The notes below the pieces were generated by a model that was not told the DNA's origin, searched no databases, and saw nothing but the letters and a program-made list of their open reading frames with translations. Below, piece after piece: positions 1 through 5,183 of a stretch of 5,183 nt of DNA (its first letter is position 1; each line of letters opens with the position of its first letter). The position numbers and the translations under genes were made by a program. The DNA comes from Microcaldota archaeon (GTDB lineage Archaea; Micrarchaeota; Micrarchaeia; Anstonellales; Anstonellaceae), in NCBI GenBank assembly GCA_026396335.1, contig JAPLWZ010000155.1, positions 1 through 5,183 on the forward strand, given 5' to 3'.

Positions 1-225
1 AACTGTTTTGACTCTTATTTCAGCCACAATTGCGAAGGGCTGTCAGATGCAATGTTCTGCTTCAACACAAAGAACAAGCGGCACGCGGTTGGCAACGCAG
101 CACTCGAGCCTGCGAAATACAAGGCAGTGAGGAGTGCGCTACTTGAACAGATTGTGACGGAGATTGAGGACAAGAAAGGGCTGGAGCTGGATATCTTCAA
201 TATTGGCTGCTACAAAAAAAACTGA
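1..225 (+). CDS. 3' end of a Cys-containing protein of unknown function (5' truncated)
   Basis: Frame 1 is open from the first base to a TGA at 223-225, giving the last 74 residues of a protein that starts left of the window. I do not recognise it with certainty. Visible: Cys at fragment positions 2, 11, 20 and 70, a His at 9, and a compact polar block FCFNTKNKRHAVGN (19-32). An amphipathic, probably helical stretch follows (about 36-58), then a short GLELDIFNIGC tail. The Cys/His spacing would suit a metal-binding or zinc-ribbon-like fold, but no complete CxxC pair is visible. The FCFN..KN.R...GN pattern recalls Cys-rich hypothetical proteins with repeated Y-C-x-x-N-K-type blocks in CPR/DPANN genomes; this is from memory and weak. 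The reading is supported by full-length openness and by its end lying 5 bases from the convergent ileS stop. The minus ORF opposite it (15-200) is a low-complexity Ser-rich shadow. Confidence 0.75.
   Translation, partial: NCFDSYFSHNCEGLSDAMFCFNTKNKRHAVGNAALEPAKYKAVRSALLEQIVTEIEDKKGLELDIFNIGCYKKN
214..221 (-). terminator. Poly-T terminator for ileS
   Basis: On the minus strand a run of eight T (eight A at 214-221 on the plus strand) begins 9 bases after the ileS stop codon. Archaeal termination typically occurs at T-runs without needing a hairpin, and no strong stem is visible here. The run lies inside the last codons (Lys-Lys-Asn) of the converging plus-strand gene, so it doubles as coding sequence. 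Confidence 0.6.
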
Positions 226-230
226 ACAGG

Positions 231-3200
231 TTACTTCTTCTCAATAGTTAGGGTGAGTTTTGCCTCATCTATCTCCCATTCCTTCTTGAAGCCGCCAGTG
301 TGGTGCGAGAAGCCGACCAGCTCCGCGTTCACCTGCGAGGCTATCTCGCTCGTGTGCTTCTTTGCGATTGTTGCAAGGTCCTTGTCATCTGTTTCAATAT
401 GAAGCACTATCTTGTCCGTTTCCACAAGCTTCTTTTCCTTCCTCATGAGCTGCACGCGCCTGGCAATTTCCCGCACCATTGCCTCTTCGTAAAGTTCGCG
501 CTTCACTTCTGTTTTAAGGTAGACCTTTCCGCCTTCAAAATGCGCGATTGCGTATCCTTCCGCCTGCTCAGTTATTTCCACCATGTCTCGCGCGATCTTC
601 CACTTGCCGCCGGATAAGTATTCCTTCTCCTCGCCCGAGAGCCACTTTTCTATTGCAGTGGGGCTTTCTTTTTCAAGCGAGGCTAGCGCATCCACTGATT
701 CGCGCTTGTATGCCGCACCCACCTTTGCCTTGTTTATTATCATTGTGAGGTGCACTTTCGGCTGCTTGCCGCTTTTCACACTGCGGATGTTTGTAAGCGA
801 TTCGAGCGTGCCTGAGAGGTGCTCAACAGCGGACAGGATTTCAGTTGATTCGGAAACAACGCGCGCCTCTTCGAGCGGCCAGCGGAGGGGAAGAACCGCC
901 TTTTGCCTGCAAGACGCAAGCGCTGTGGAAATCTGCCCGGCGATAAGGAAGCGCTGCTCAAGAAGCGCATCGCGATATTTCTTGTCAGCAACAGGCCAGG
1001 TGAAAAGCGAGAGAGACTGCTTGTGCTCGTATTTTTTGTAGAACGACTGGTAGACTGCTTCGGAGATGAACGGGGAAATGGGGGCAAGAAGCCGCAGTGC
1101 ATCGAATATGGCGTGGTAAAGCACTGCCATTGCAGGCGATGCAGGGCCTTCTTCGTCTATCCTTGCCTTTGCAGTTTTCATGTAGAAACGGCTTATGTCC
1201 TCTATCAAAAATGTGCGCACTGCTTTTGCCGCAATATGCGGCCTGTAAGTTTCAAATGCGTCAGTGCACTCTTCAGTAGTTGCAGCAAGGCGCGAAAGAA
1301 GCCATCGGTCTTCAGTTGAGAGTGCTTCTGCTTCCGGAAGGAGGGGCTTGCTCTGTTCAGTGTAAAAGCGCGAAAGGAAAACCCCGAGGTTGTAAACCGT
1401 GCCAAGCGCGCGGTGCGCCTCCTTTATCTCGTTCCAGTTGAAGCGGAGGTCGTCCCAGAGCGTGTTTGAAAGGGACCAGAGGCGGAATGCATCTGCACCG
1501 TACTTGTCCACCACTTCCTCAAGCGGCACGAAGTTGCCGACTGATTTGCTCATCTTCTCGCCCTTTTCATCCACGAAAAAGCCGTGCATGAGGAGTGTTT
1601 TGTAGGGGATTTCATTGTTGAGCACTACGCCCGAACCAAGCAGTGAATAGAACCATCCGCGTGTCTGGTCCTTGCCTTCCACTATGAAGTCTGCGCGATG
1701 GAACTGGGGCTGCTCGCGCTCGCTTTCAGTGAGAGACGCCCAAATCGCATTGCCTGAGTCGAACCAAACGTCGAGAATGTCCGGAATCCTGTGTGCGGAA
1801 GAGCCGCATTTCTCGCACTTGAATTTTACCTCGTCTATGTGCGGCCTGTGAAGGTCGGTGAGCTTTGGAAGCTCGCTTCGAGATGAAATTACCTTGAGAT
1901 GCGAACAGTGATGGCACTTCCAGATGGGAAGGGGTATGCCCCAGTAACGCTGGCGGCTAATGCACCAGTCAGGCGCATTTTCCACGAAGTCATGGAAGCG
2001 CGTCTTTGCGAATGGCGGCTGCCACTCGCAGTTGTCTATTTCAGTGAGCATTTTTTCCTTCAGTTTTGTTATTGAGATAAACCACTGGTTGGTGGCAACG
2101 AATACGAGCGGCGTTTTGCAGCGCCAGCAGTGCGGGTACCTGTGCGCGATTTTGCCCTCGTGCACGAGTGCGCCGATGCTTTTCAGGTCCCCTATTATTT
2201 TTGCAGATGCCTCGCGCACCGGAATCCCGTGGTATGCGCCTGCTTCCTTTGTGAATTTGCCCGCTGTGTCAACAGGCGAGAATATTTCAAGCGAGAAGCG
2301 TTTGCCGATTATGAAGTCTTCGGGACCGTGCCCGGGCGCGCAGTGAACGAGACCGGAACCGTCTTCAAGCGTTACGTATTCGTCAGAGAGAACCACTTTG
2401 CGGTCTGTTTTCTTGCCGATTTTTTCCTCGAGCGGATGAATGTACTGTGTCTTTTCCAACTTCTTGCCAGATATTTCGCCAGTAACCACTGCAGATTCCC
2501 CAAGCAGGCTCATGAGGTGTTCAAGGCGGTCCTTTGCAAGTATCCATATTTCGTCGCCCACCTTTACCTTCACATAGGTAAAAACCGGGTGCGCCATTAT
2601 TGCCATGTTTGAGACAAGCGTCCAGGGCGTGGTGGTCCAGATCACGAAATATTCGTTTTCAGAGTCCTTGATTTTGAACTTTACAAAAATGGAAGGATCG
2701 GTCTGCTCGCCGTATTCAAGCTCGTAGTTTGCAAGCGTGGTTTCGCAGCGGGAACAGTAGGGCACAACATAAACGCCCTCGTGAAGCAGCCCCTTCTGGT
2801 GCGCTGCTGCAAGAGTTTTCCATGAAGCGTCTATGTAAGAATCCTTGTAGGTGACATACGGATTTTCCCAGTCCATCCACACGCCGCAGCGCTGGAACTG
2901 GCCGGATATCACGCCTATGTACTGAGTGGCAAATGCCTTGCACTTATTCACGAATTTTTCCACGCCGTATTTGTCTATGTCGCGCTTGTTCGTGAACTTG
3001 AGTTCCTGTTCCACTTTCACTTCTATTGGCAAGCCGTGTGTGTCAAAGCCGGGCTGTGCGCGAACGTTGAAGCCCCGCGCCCGCTTGTAGCGGCAGACCG
3101 AGTCCTTTATGCACTTGTTCCATGCGGTGCCTGCGTGTATCTGGCCGGTTGCGTAAGGCGGTCCGTCGCAGAAATAGAAGGGCTTGCCGTCTTTGAGGTG

Positions 3201-3278
3201 CTTTTTTGTCTCCTCGTAGATTTTCTCCGTTTTCCAGAGTTCCAGTATGCCCTGTTCAAGTTTTACCTGGTCGTGCAA
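231..3278 (-). CDS. ileS: Isoleucyl-tRNA synthetase, archaeal type
   Basis: Cytosolic class Ia enzyme that activates isoleucine with ATP and charges tRNA-Ile. The 1015 residues cover the whole family architecture; recalled archaeal homologues have about 1040-1070. Seen in order: HIGH motif as HAGT (48-51) in PPYATGQIHAGTAWNK, the archaeal variant with Thr for the last His; first zinc-knuckle half YCSRC (174-178); CP1 editing domain with WTTTPWT (214-220) and HCAPGHGPED (312-321, Asp321 matching the editing Asp); second knuckle half CWRC (384-387); WCISRQRYWG (438-447); second zinc site Cys455/458 and Cys488/491; DVWFDSG (503-509); KMSKS (575-579); then the helical anticodon-binding domain and archaeal-type C-terminal domain (about 640-1015). 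The start is TTG: an in-frame TGA lies three codons upstream, GGTGAT sits 5 bases before it, and the next Met is residue 136. It follows the 110-residue membrane gene by 6 bases in the same frame. No motif is missing, so it should be active in charging and editing. Confidence 0.97.
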   Translation of the reverse strand: MHDQVKLEQGILELWKTEKIYEETKKHLKDGKPFYFCDGPPYATGQIHAGTAWNKCIKDSVCRYKRARGFNVRAQPGFDTHGLPIEVKVEQELKFTNKRDIDKYGVEKFVNKCKAFATQYIGVISGQFQRCGVWMDWENPYVTYKDSYIDASWKTLAAAHQKGLLHEGVYVVPYCSRCETTLANYELEYGEQTDPSIFVKFKIKDSENEYFVIWTTTPWTLVSNMAIMAHPVFTYVKVKVGDEIWILAKDRLEHLMSLLGESAVVTGEISGKKLEKTQYIHPLEEKIGKKTDRKVVLSDEYVTLEDGSGLVHCAPGHGPEDFIIGKRFSLEIFSPVDTAGKFTKEAGAYHGIPVREASAKIIGDLKSIGALVHEGKIAHRYPHCWRCKTPLVFVATNQWFISITKLKEKMLTEIDNCEWQPPFAKTRFHDFVENAPDWCISRQRYWGIPLPIWKCHHCSHLKVISSRSELPKLTDLHRPHIDEVKFKCEKCGSSAHRIPDILDVWFDSGNAIWASLTESEREQPQFHRADFIVEGKDQTRGWFYSLLGSGVVLNNEIPYKTLLMHGFFVDEKGEKMSKSVGNFVPLEEVVDKYGADAFRLWSLSNTLWDDLRFNWNEIKEAHRALGTVYNLGVFLSRFYTEQSKPLLPEAEALSTEDRWLLSRLAATTEECTDAFETYRPHIAAKAVRTFLIEDISRFYMKTAKARIDEEGPASPAMAVLYHAIFDALRLLAPISPFISEAVYQSFYKKYEHKQSLSLFTWPVADKKYRDALLEQRFLIAGQISTALASCRQKAVLPLRWPLEEARVVSESTEILSAVEHLSGTLESLTNIRSVKSGKQPKVHLTMIINKAKVGAAYKRESVDALASLEKESPTAIEKWLSGEEKEYLSGGKWKIARDMVEITEQAEGYAIAHFEGGKVYLKTEVKRELYEEAMVREIARRVQLMRKEKKLVETDKIVLHIETDDKDLATIAKKHTSEIASQVNAELVGFSHHTGGFKKEWEIDEAKLTLTIEKK

Positions 3279-3283
3279 AAAGA

Positions 3284-3289
3284 ATCACC
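3284..3289 (-). promoter_or_regulatory. Ribosome binding site fixing the TTG start of ileS
   Basis: Minus-strand GGTGAT matches the complement of the archaeal 16S rRNA 3' end (GGAGGTGATC) over six bases and ends 5 bases before the TTG at 3278-3276. It contains the TGA stop of the upstream membrane-protein gene, so terminating and initiating ribosomes occupy the same site. This suggests translational coupling. It is the main evidence that TTG is the true ileS start. Confidence 0.75.
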
Positions 3290-3617
3290 CGGATGTTATT
3301 GCGCCCCGGACTAGCATGCCGACTGCTGGCGCGCAGAAGACAAGAGGAATGAATGCATAGGGGAGAATTGCTGAAAATGCCGAGAGCGCGATTGCCGCGA
3401 CTATGTAGCAGCCGAATACGGTTCCCATGAACAGGTACTCTGCATTTGTCGCGCCTATTCCCGCCTTTTTGAATGATGCGAGCGCGAAAAAGCCAACCAT
3501 CGAAAGCGCGAGAAGCGCGAGTGCGAACGGGATTGAAACGCCCACGCCTGCATTAGTGAACATTATGAATACCACCACAAGCGCGGAAACCACAACTGAG
3601 AACTGGAAATCATCCAT
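3285..3617 (-). CDS. Small multi-pass membrane protein of unknown function
   Basis: 110 residues, very hydrophobic, not assigned to any family. Three to four membrane segments can be drawn: about 7-27, 29-49 (followed by Lys50-Lys51), 62-82 and 84-104, the last two joined by a short SAILPY turn. Few charges: Asp2, Asp3, Lys50, Lys51, Glu60 and Arg104. With Lys50/51 and Arg104 as likely cytoplasmic anchors, four segments would place both termini on the cytoplasmic side; this topology is inferred. There is no cleavable signal peptide and no catalytic motif. The ATG start is supported by AGAGGT 9 bases upstream and by a BRE/TATA pair at the right distance for a short leader. It is the first gene of the unit leading into ileS, with a 6-base gap and the same reading frame, so the two are probably cotranscribed and translationally coupled. 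A role linked to IleRS is possible but unproven. Confidence 0.8.
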   Translation of the reverse strand: MDDFQFSVVVSALVVVFIMFTNAGVGVSIPFALALLALSMVGFFALASFKKAGIGATNAEYLFMGTVFGCYIVAAIALSAFSAILPYAFIPLVFCAPAVGMLVRGAITSG

Positions 3618-3626
3618 GTTAAACTG

Positions 3627-3632
3627 ACCTCT
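3627..3632 (-). promoter_or_regulatory. Ribosome binding site of the membrane-protein gene
   Basis: Minus-strand AGAGGT (GAGGT core of the Shine-Dalgarno sequence) ends 9 bases before the ATG at 3617-3615. This supports that start and implies a leadered transcript. Confidence 0.65.
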
Positions 3633-3656
3633 TAGGGCTAATTACTCAGACGCATG

Positions 3657-3671
3657 TATTTAAGTATTTGT
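3657..3671 (-). promoter_or_regulatory. BRE/TATA promoter of the membrane protein-ileS unit
   Basis: Minus strand reads ACAAAT (3671-3666), fitting the archaeal BRE pattern RNWAAW, one base, then CTTAAATA (3664-3657), an exact match to YTTAWATA. With the usual TATA-to-start distance of about 25 bases, transcription would begin near 3635. That leaves a leader of roughly 18 bases that includes the AGAGGT ribosome binding site. No separate promoter is visible before ileS, so this probably drives both genes. Confidence 0.6.
3659..3666 (+). promoter_or_regulatory. Probable TATA box of the RFC gene, overlapping the divergent promoter
   Basis: Plus-strand TTTAAGTA matches YTTAWATA with one mismatch and lies on the same bases as the minus-strand TATA box. 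It predicts a start near 3688 and a leader of about 16 bases before the ATG at 3704. The flanking bases do not make a convincing BRE in this direction, so it is weaker than the opposite reading. Confidence 0.4.
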
Positions 3672-3691
3672 CACTGAACCCTCATCGGGAA

Positions 3692-3695
3692 GTGA
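3692..3695 (+). promoter_or_regulatory. Ribosome binding site of the RFC gene
   Basis: GTGA, part of the GGTGA anti-SD match, lies 8 bases before the ATG at 3704. This favours 3704 over the in-frame upstream TTG at 3668, which falls inside the TATA region and has no such site. The match is only four bases. Confidence 0.4.
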
Positions 3696-3703
3696 ATAGG
3701 CAT

Positions 3704-4480
3704 ATGTCAGACTACACACCTTGGACCGAGAAGTACAGGCCGCAGCACCTGAACGAGGTTGTCGGCCAGAAGGAAACTGTTTCCATACTCAAGGCTTACG
3801 TGAAGGAGAAGAACATGCCTAAGGAAGTGCCGTTCAAAATCATATTCCTTGATGAAGCAGACTCGCTCACGAACGACGCACAGAATGCGCTGCGGCGCAC
3901 GATGGAACTGTACGTGAATGTCACGCGCTTCATACTTTCCGCTAATTACTCGTCGAAAATAATCGAGCCCATACAGTCCAGATGCTCGGTATTCAGATAC
4001 AGGCCGCTCACTGAGAGTGAGGTAAAGGAAATGCTTGAGAGAGTTGCAAAGGGGGAGAATGTCAAGATTGACGAAAAGGCAATTGAGGCGCTCTTGTATG
4101 TTTCAGAAGGGGACATGCGCCGTGCCATCAATTCACTGCAGGGCGCTGCGCTTAACTCAACTCACATTACCGCAGAGGCGGTTTACAAGTCATCCGCGCG
4201 CGCTGAGCCTGGTGAAGTGAAGGAAATGATGGAACTTGCGCTCTCGCGGAAGTTTACCGAGGCAAGGAAGAAACTGCACCAGTTGATGATTAACTACGGA
4301 ATGAGCGGGGAAGACGTGCTCCTGCAGATGTACAGGACAATTGACAAGCTGGATGTGAGCGAGCGGGAGAAGGTTACGATAATGGACAAAATAGGCGAGT
4401 ACAACTTCAGGCTTGTAGAGGGCGCGAATGAAATGCTCCAGATTGAGGCGCTTCTCGCGCAGATGCTGCTGATAAAGTAG
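3704..4480 (+). CDS. rfcS: Replication factor C small subunit-like protein lacking the P-loop
   Basis: Homologue of the small AAA+ subunit of the archaeal clamp loader, which opens the PCNA ring and places it on primed DNA using ATP. It has 258 residues; family members have about 320-330. Present: RFC box II PWTEKYRP (6-13), VGQ (20-22), Walker B IIFLDEAD (46-53) with LRRTME (63-68), sensor 1 FILSANYSSKIIEPIQSRC (76-94) including Asn81 and SRC arginine finger Arg93, sensor 2 GDMRRAIN (136-143), and the collar domain ending in KIGEYNFRLVEGANE (229-243). Missing: the Walker A motif (GPPGTGKT in relatives) and the NASDERG box. Residues 37-44 read NMPKEVPF, joining NMP, which normally precedes the P-loop strand, to sequence that normally precedes Walker B. 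About 60 residues are gone in frame with no stop. Without the P-loop it should not bind ATP normally, and half the Rossmann core is lost. A divergent paralogue, a decaying gene or an assembly deletion are all possible. It converges on the next gene with a 7-base gap. Confidence 0.9.
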   Translation: MSDYTPWTEKYRPQHLNEVVGQKETVSILKAYVKEKNMPKEVPFKIIFLDEADSLTNDAQNALRRTMELYVNVTRFILSANYSSKIIEPIQSRCSVFRYRPLTESEVKEMLERVAKGENVKIDEKAIEALLYVSEGDMRRAINSLQGAALNSTHITAEAVYKSSARAEPGEVKEMMELALSRKFTEARKKLHQLMINYGMSGEDVLLQMYRTIDKLDVSEREKVTIMDKIGEYNFRLVEGANEMLQIEALLAQMLLIK

Positions 4481-4487
4481 ATGCTGA

Positions 4488-5183
4488 TTATTCTTCAGAA
4501 ATGAAAGTAGAAAGCTCGTAGATATGCCCTGCGAGATTCGCAACCTGCCTGACCTTGAACTTGTCGTTGTTCTTCCTGAAAATGCTGTTCTTGGCAAGCT
4601 CTTTTGTATTAAGATAATAAACTCCGCCAGGCCTTTGCAAAACCCATCCTTCAAGCTGCTCCCTCCTAAGATTAGGCGTGTTTTCCAAAAGTGCGCTGTT
4701 GAAAAGTTCGAAAAGCTTGTTATTGTCGTAAAGCGTTGCCTTCAAGTAAGAAACAATCTCCCTTGCCTTTGAGCCTGCAGGCCCGTAAAGTTCTATATCC
4801 ATGTCCAGGACAGAATAGCATAGCACGTAAGTTGAGCCAGACACGGATGCAACATCGTCGTATTTCACTTCCCTCGCAGTTGCAGCAGCTCCCAGCCTCT
4901 TCATCGCGCCAGGAAGAGCAGTGAAGCACTTTTTCATGTGCGCTTCTTCATCGCCGTTTGCATAGCCGAATTTCTTGAGTTCGCCGATGTAATCCGACTT
5001 GACGATGGCGTTCCATATGCCTGAAAGCCAACCCATTTGCGCCATCTTAGCCTCAGTCAGCCTAAGAACGTATTCTTTATCACCGGTTTTTGGCATGTCA
5101 ACCGGAAATATGTAACTTGCGCTTCCGTTCATGGAATAATTAGCTGTGGCATAGACACTGCCGATTACATTTCTTATGCGATG
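4488..5183 (-). CDS. Unknown protein, 5' end outside window, possibly a membrane-anchored or pilin-like surface protein
   Basis: The frame stays open from the stop at 4490-4488 to the right edge, giving the last 231 residues. An internal ATG at 5132-5130 could be taken as the start (214 residues). It has no ribosome binding site, and the 17 codons before it (HRIRNVIGSVYATANYSM) read as ordinary protein, so I treat it as internal. The pattern of a short helix, VYATANYS, then a strand IFPVDMP...EYVLRL resembles the region just after the N-terminal hydrophobic helix in archaeal pilin-like or class III signal peptide proteins (IxxVYxxGNGxxxxxxLP...Y.i). This is a weak resemblance and the N-terminus is not visible. 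The remainder is soluble-looking alpha/beta sequence with two Cys, no transmembrane segment and no enzymatic motif. It ends in a charged Glu-Glu tail. Confidence 0.7.
   Translation of the reverse strand, partial: HRIRNVIGSVYATANYSMNGSASYIFPVDMPKTGDKEYVLRLTEAKMAQMGWLSGIWNAIVKSDYIGELKKFGYANGDEEAHMKKCFTALPGAMKRLGAAATAREVKYDDVASVSGSTYVLCYSVLDMDIELYGPAGSKAREIVSYLKATLYDNNKLFELFNSALLENTPNLRREQLEGWVLQRPGGVYYLNTKELAKNSIFRKNNDKFKVRQVANLAGHIYELSTFISEE

Noticed and set aside
15..200. 61-residue Ser/Leu-rich minus-strand ORF opposite the left-edge gene.
   Set aside because: It is a low-complexity shadow of the plus-strand frame, with no ribosome binding site or promoter.
3285..3287. TGA reassigned as a sense codon, making one membrane protein-IleRS fusion gene.
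   Set aside because: Tryptophan is encoded by TGG in the genes here, TGA also ends the left-edge gene at the expected place, and an SD plus a start codon immediately follow the TGA. Occasional readthrough is kept as a finding, but code change is not supported.
300..3314. Many plus-strand ORFs opposite ileS (for example 583-1041, 903-1319, 1960-2346, 2130-2612, 3036-3314) and minus-strand out-of-frame ORFs (776-1102, 1726-1917, 2716-2943).
   Set aside because: All lie within the well-supported ileS gene, overlap one another, have low-complexity or Cys/Arg/Ser-rich translations with no recognisable motif, and lack ribosome binding sites. They are shadows of the coding frame.
3427..3627. 66-residue plus-strand ORF opposite the membrane-protein gene.
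   Set aside because: The opposite frame has a consensus promoter, a ribosome binding site and a coherent membrane-protein pattern; this one is its antisense shadow.
3668..3703. In-frame TTG at 3668 as an upstream start of the RFC gene, adding 12 residues.
   Set aside because: It overlaps the TATA element and lies upstream of the predicted transcription start. The ATG at 3704 has GTGA upstream and gives a typical short RFC N-terminus before PWTEKYRP.
3618..3703. Search for a tRNA, small RNA or riboswitch in the only intergenic region of any length.
   Set aside because: The 86 bases are accounted for by the promoter core and ribosome binding sites. No cloverleaf or strong hairpin was seen.
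4461..4486. Direct repeat AGATGCTG at 4461-4468 and 4479-4486 around the RFC stop codon.
   Set aside because: Eight bases is too short to be meaningful, and the first copy encodes ordinary C-terminal residues.
4190..4654. Minus-strand ORF of 154 residues across the RFC/right-gene junction, and smaller ORFs within 3946-4929.
   Set aside because: It overlaps two better-supported genes in other frames and has no motif or ribosome binding site.

Overview
The window looks archaeal. The evidence is an isoleucyl-tRNA synthetase with the archaeal form of the HIGH signature (HAGT), a replication factor C small subunit, a BRE/TATA promoter, GGTGA-type ribosome binding sites, a poly-T terminator and very tight gene packing. 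The compact layout and two unrecognised proteins that recall families I associate with DPANN-type genomes (Diapherotrites/Micrarchaeota-like) suggest such a lineage. That placement is an inference; the archaeal call is firm.

Layout from left to right. (1) The 3' end of a plus-strand gene for a Cys-containing protein of unknown function (1-225). (2) A minus-strand unit read from about 3617 down to 231: a 110-residue multi-pass membrane protein (3285-3617), then isoleucyl-tRNA synthetase ileS (231-3278). The two ORFs share a frame and are separated by one TGA and two sense codons. ileS starts at TTG behind a ribosome binding site that contains the upstream stop codon. A run of eight T just past ileS is its probable terminator and lies inside the end of the converging left-hand gene. 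(3) A divergent intergenic region (3618-3703) with one AT-rich core that could serve as TATA box in both directions. (4) A plus-strand RFC small-subunit gene (3704-4480). (5) A minus-strand gene of unknown function running off the right edge (4488-5183), converging on the RFC gene with a 7-base gap.

The main observation is the RFC gene. It encodes 258 residues, against about 320-330 for archaeal RfcS. It keeps the N-terminal RFC box, Walker B, sensor 1, the SRC arginine-finger motif, sensor 2 and the collar domain. It lacks, cleanly and in frame, about 60 residues that hold the Walker A P-loop and the following NASDERG box. It is either a clamp-loader subunit that cannot bind ATP in the usual way (compare bacterial delta prime), a recently damaged gene, or an assembly deletion.

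Functionally the window joins translation (IleRS) and DNA replication (clamp loading) with three proteins of unknown function. The genes appear to be neighbours by compaction rather than members of one pathway. The in-frame pairing of a membrane protein with IleRS is the one arrangement that may reflect a functional link. No tRNA, rRNA, CRISPR array, insertion sequence or large repeat was seen, and there is no gene-free stretch above 300 bases.
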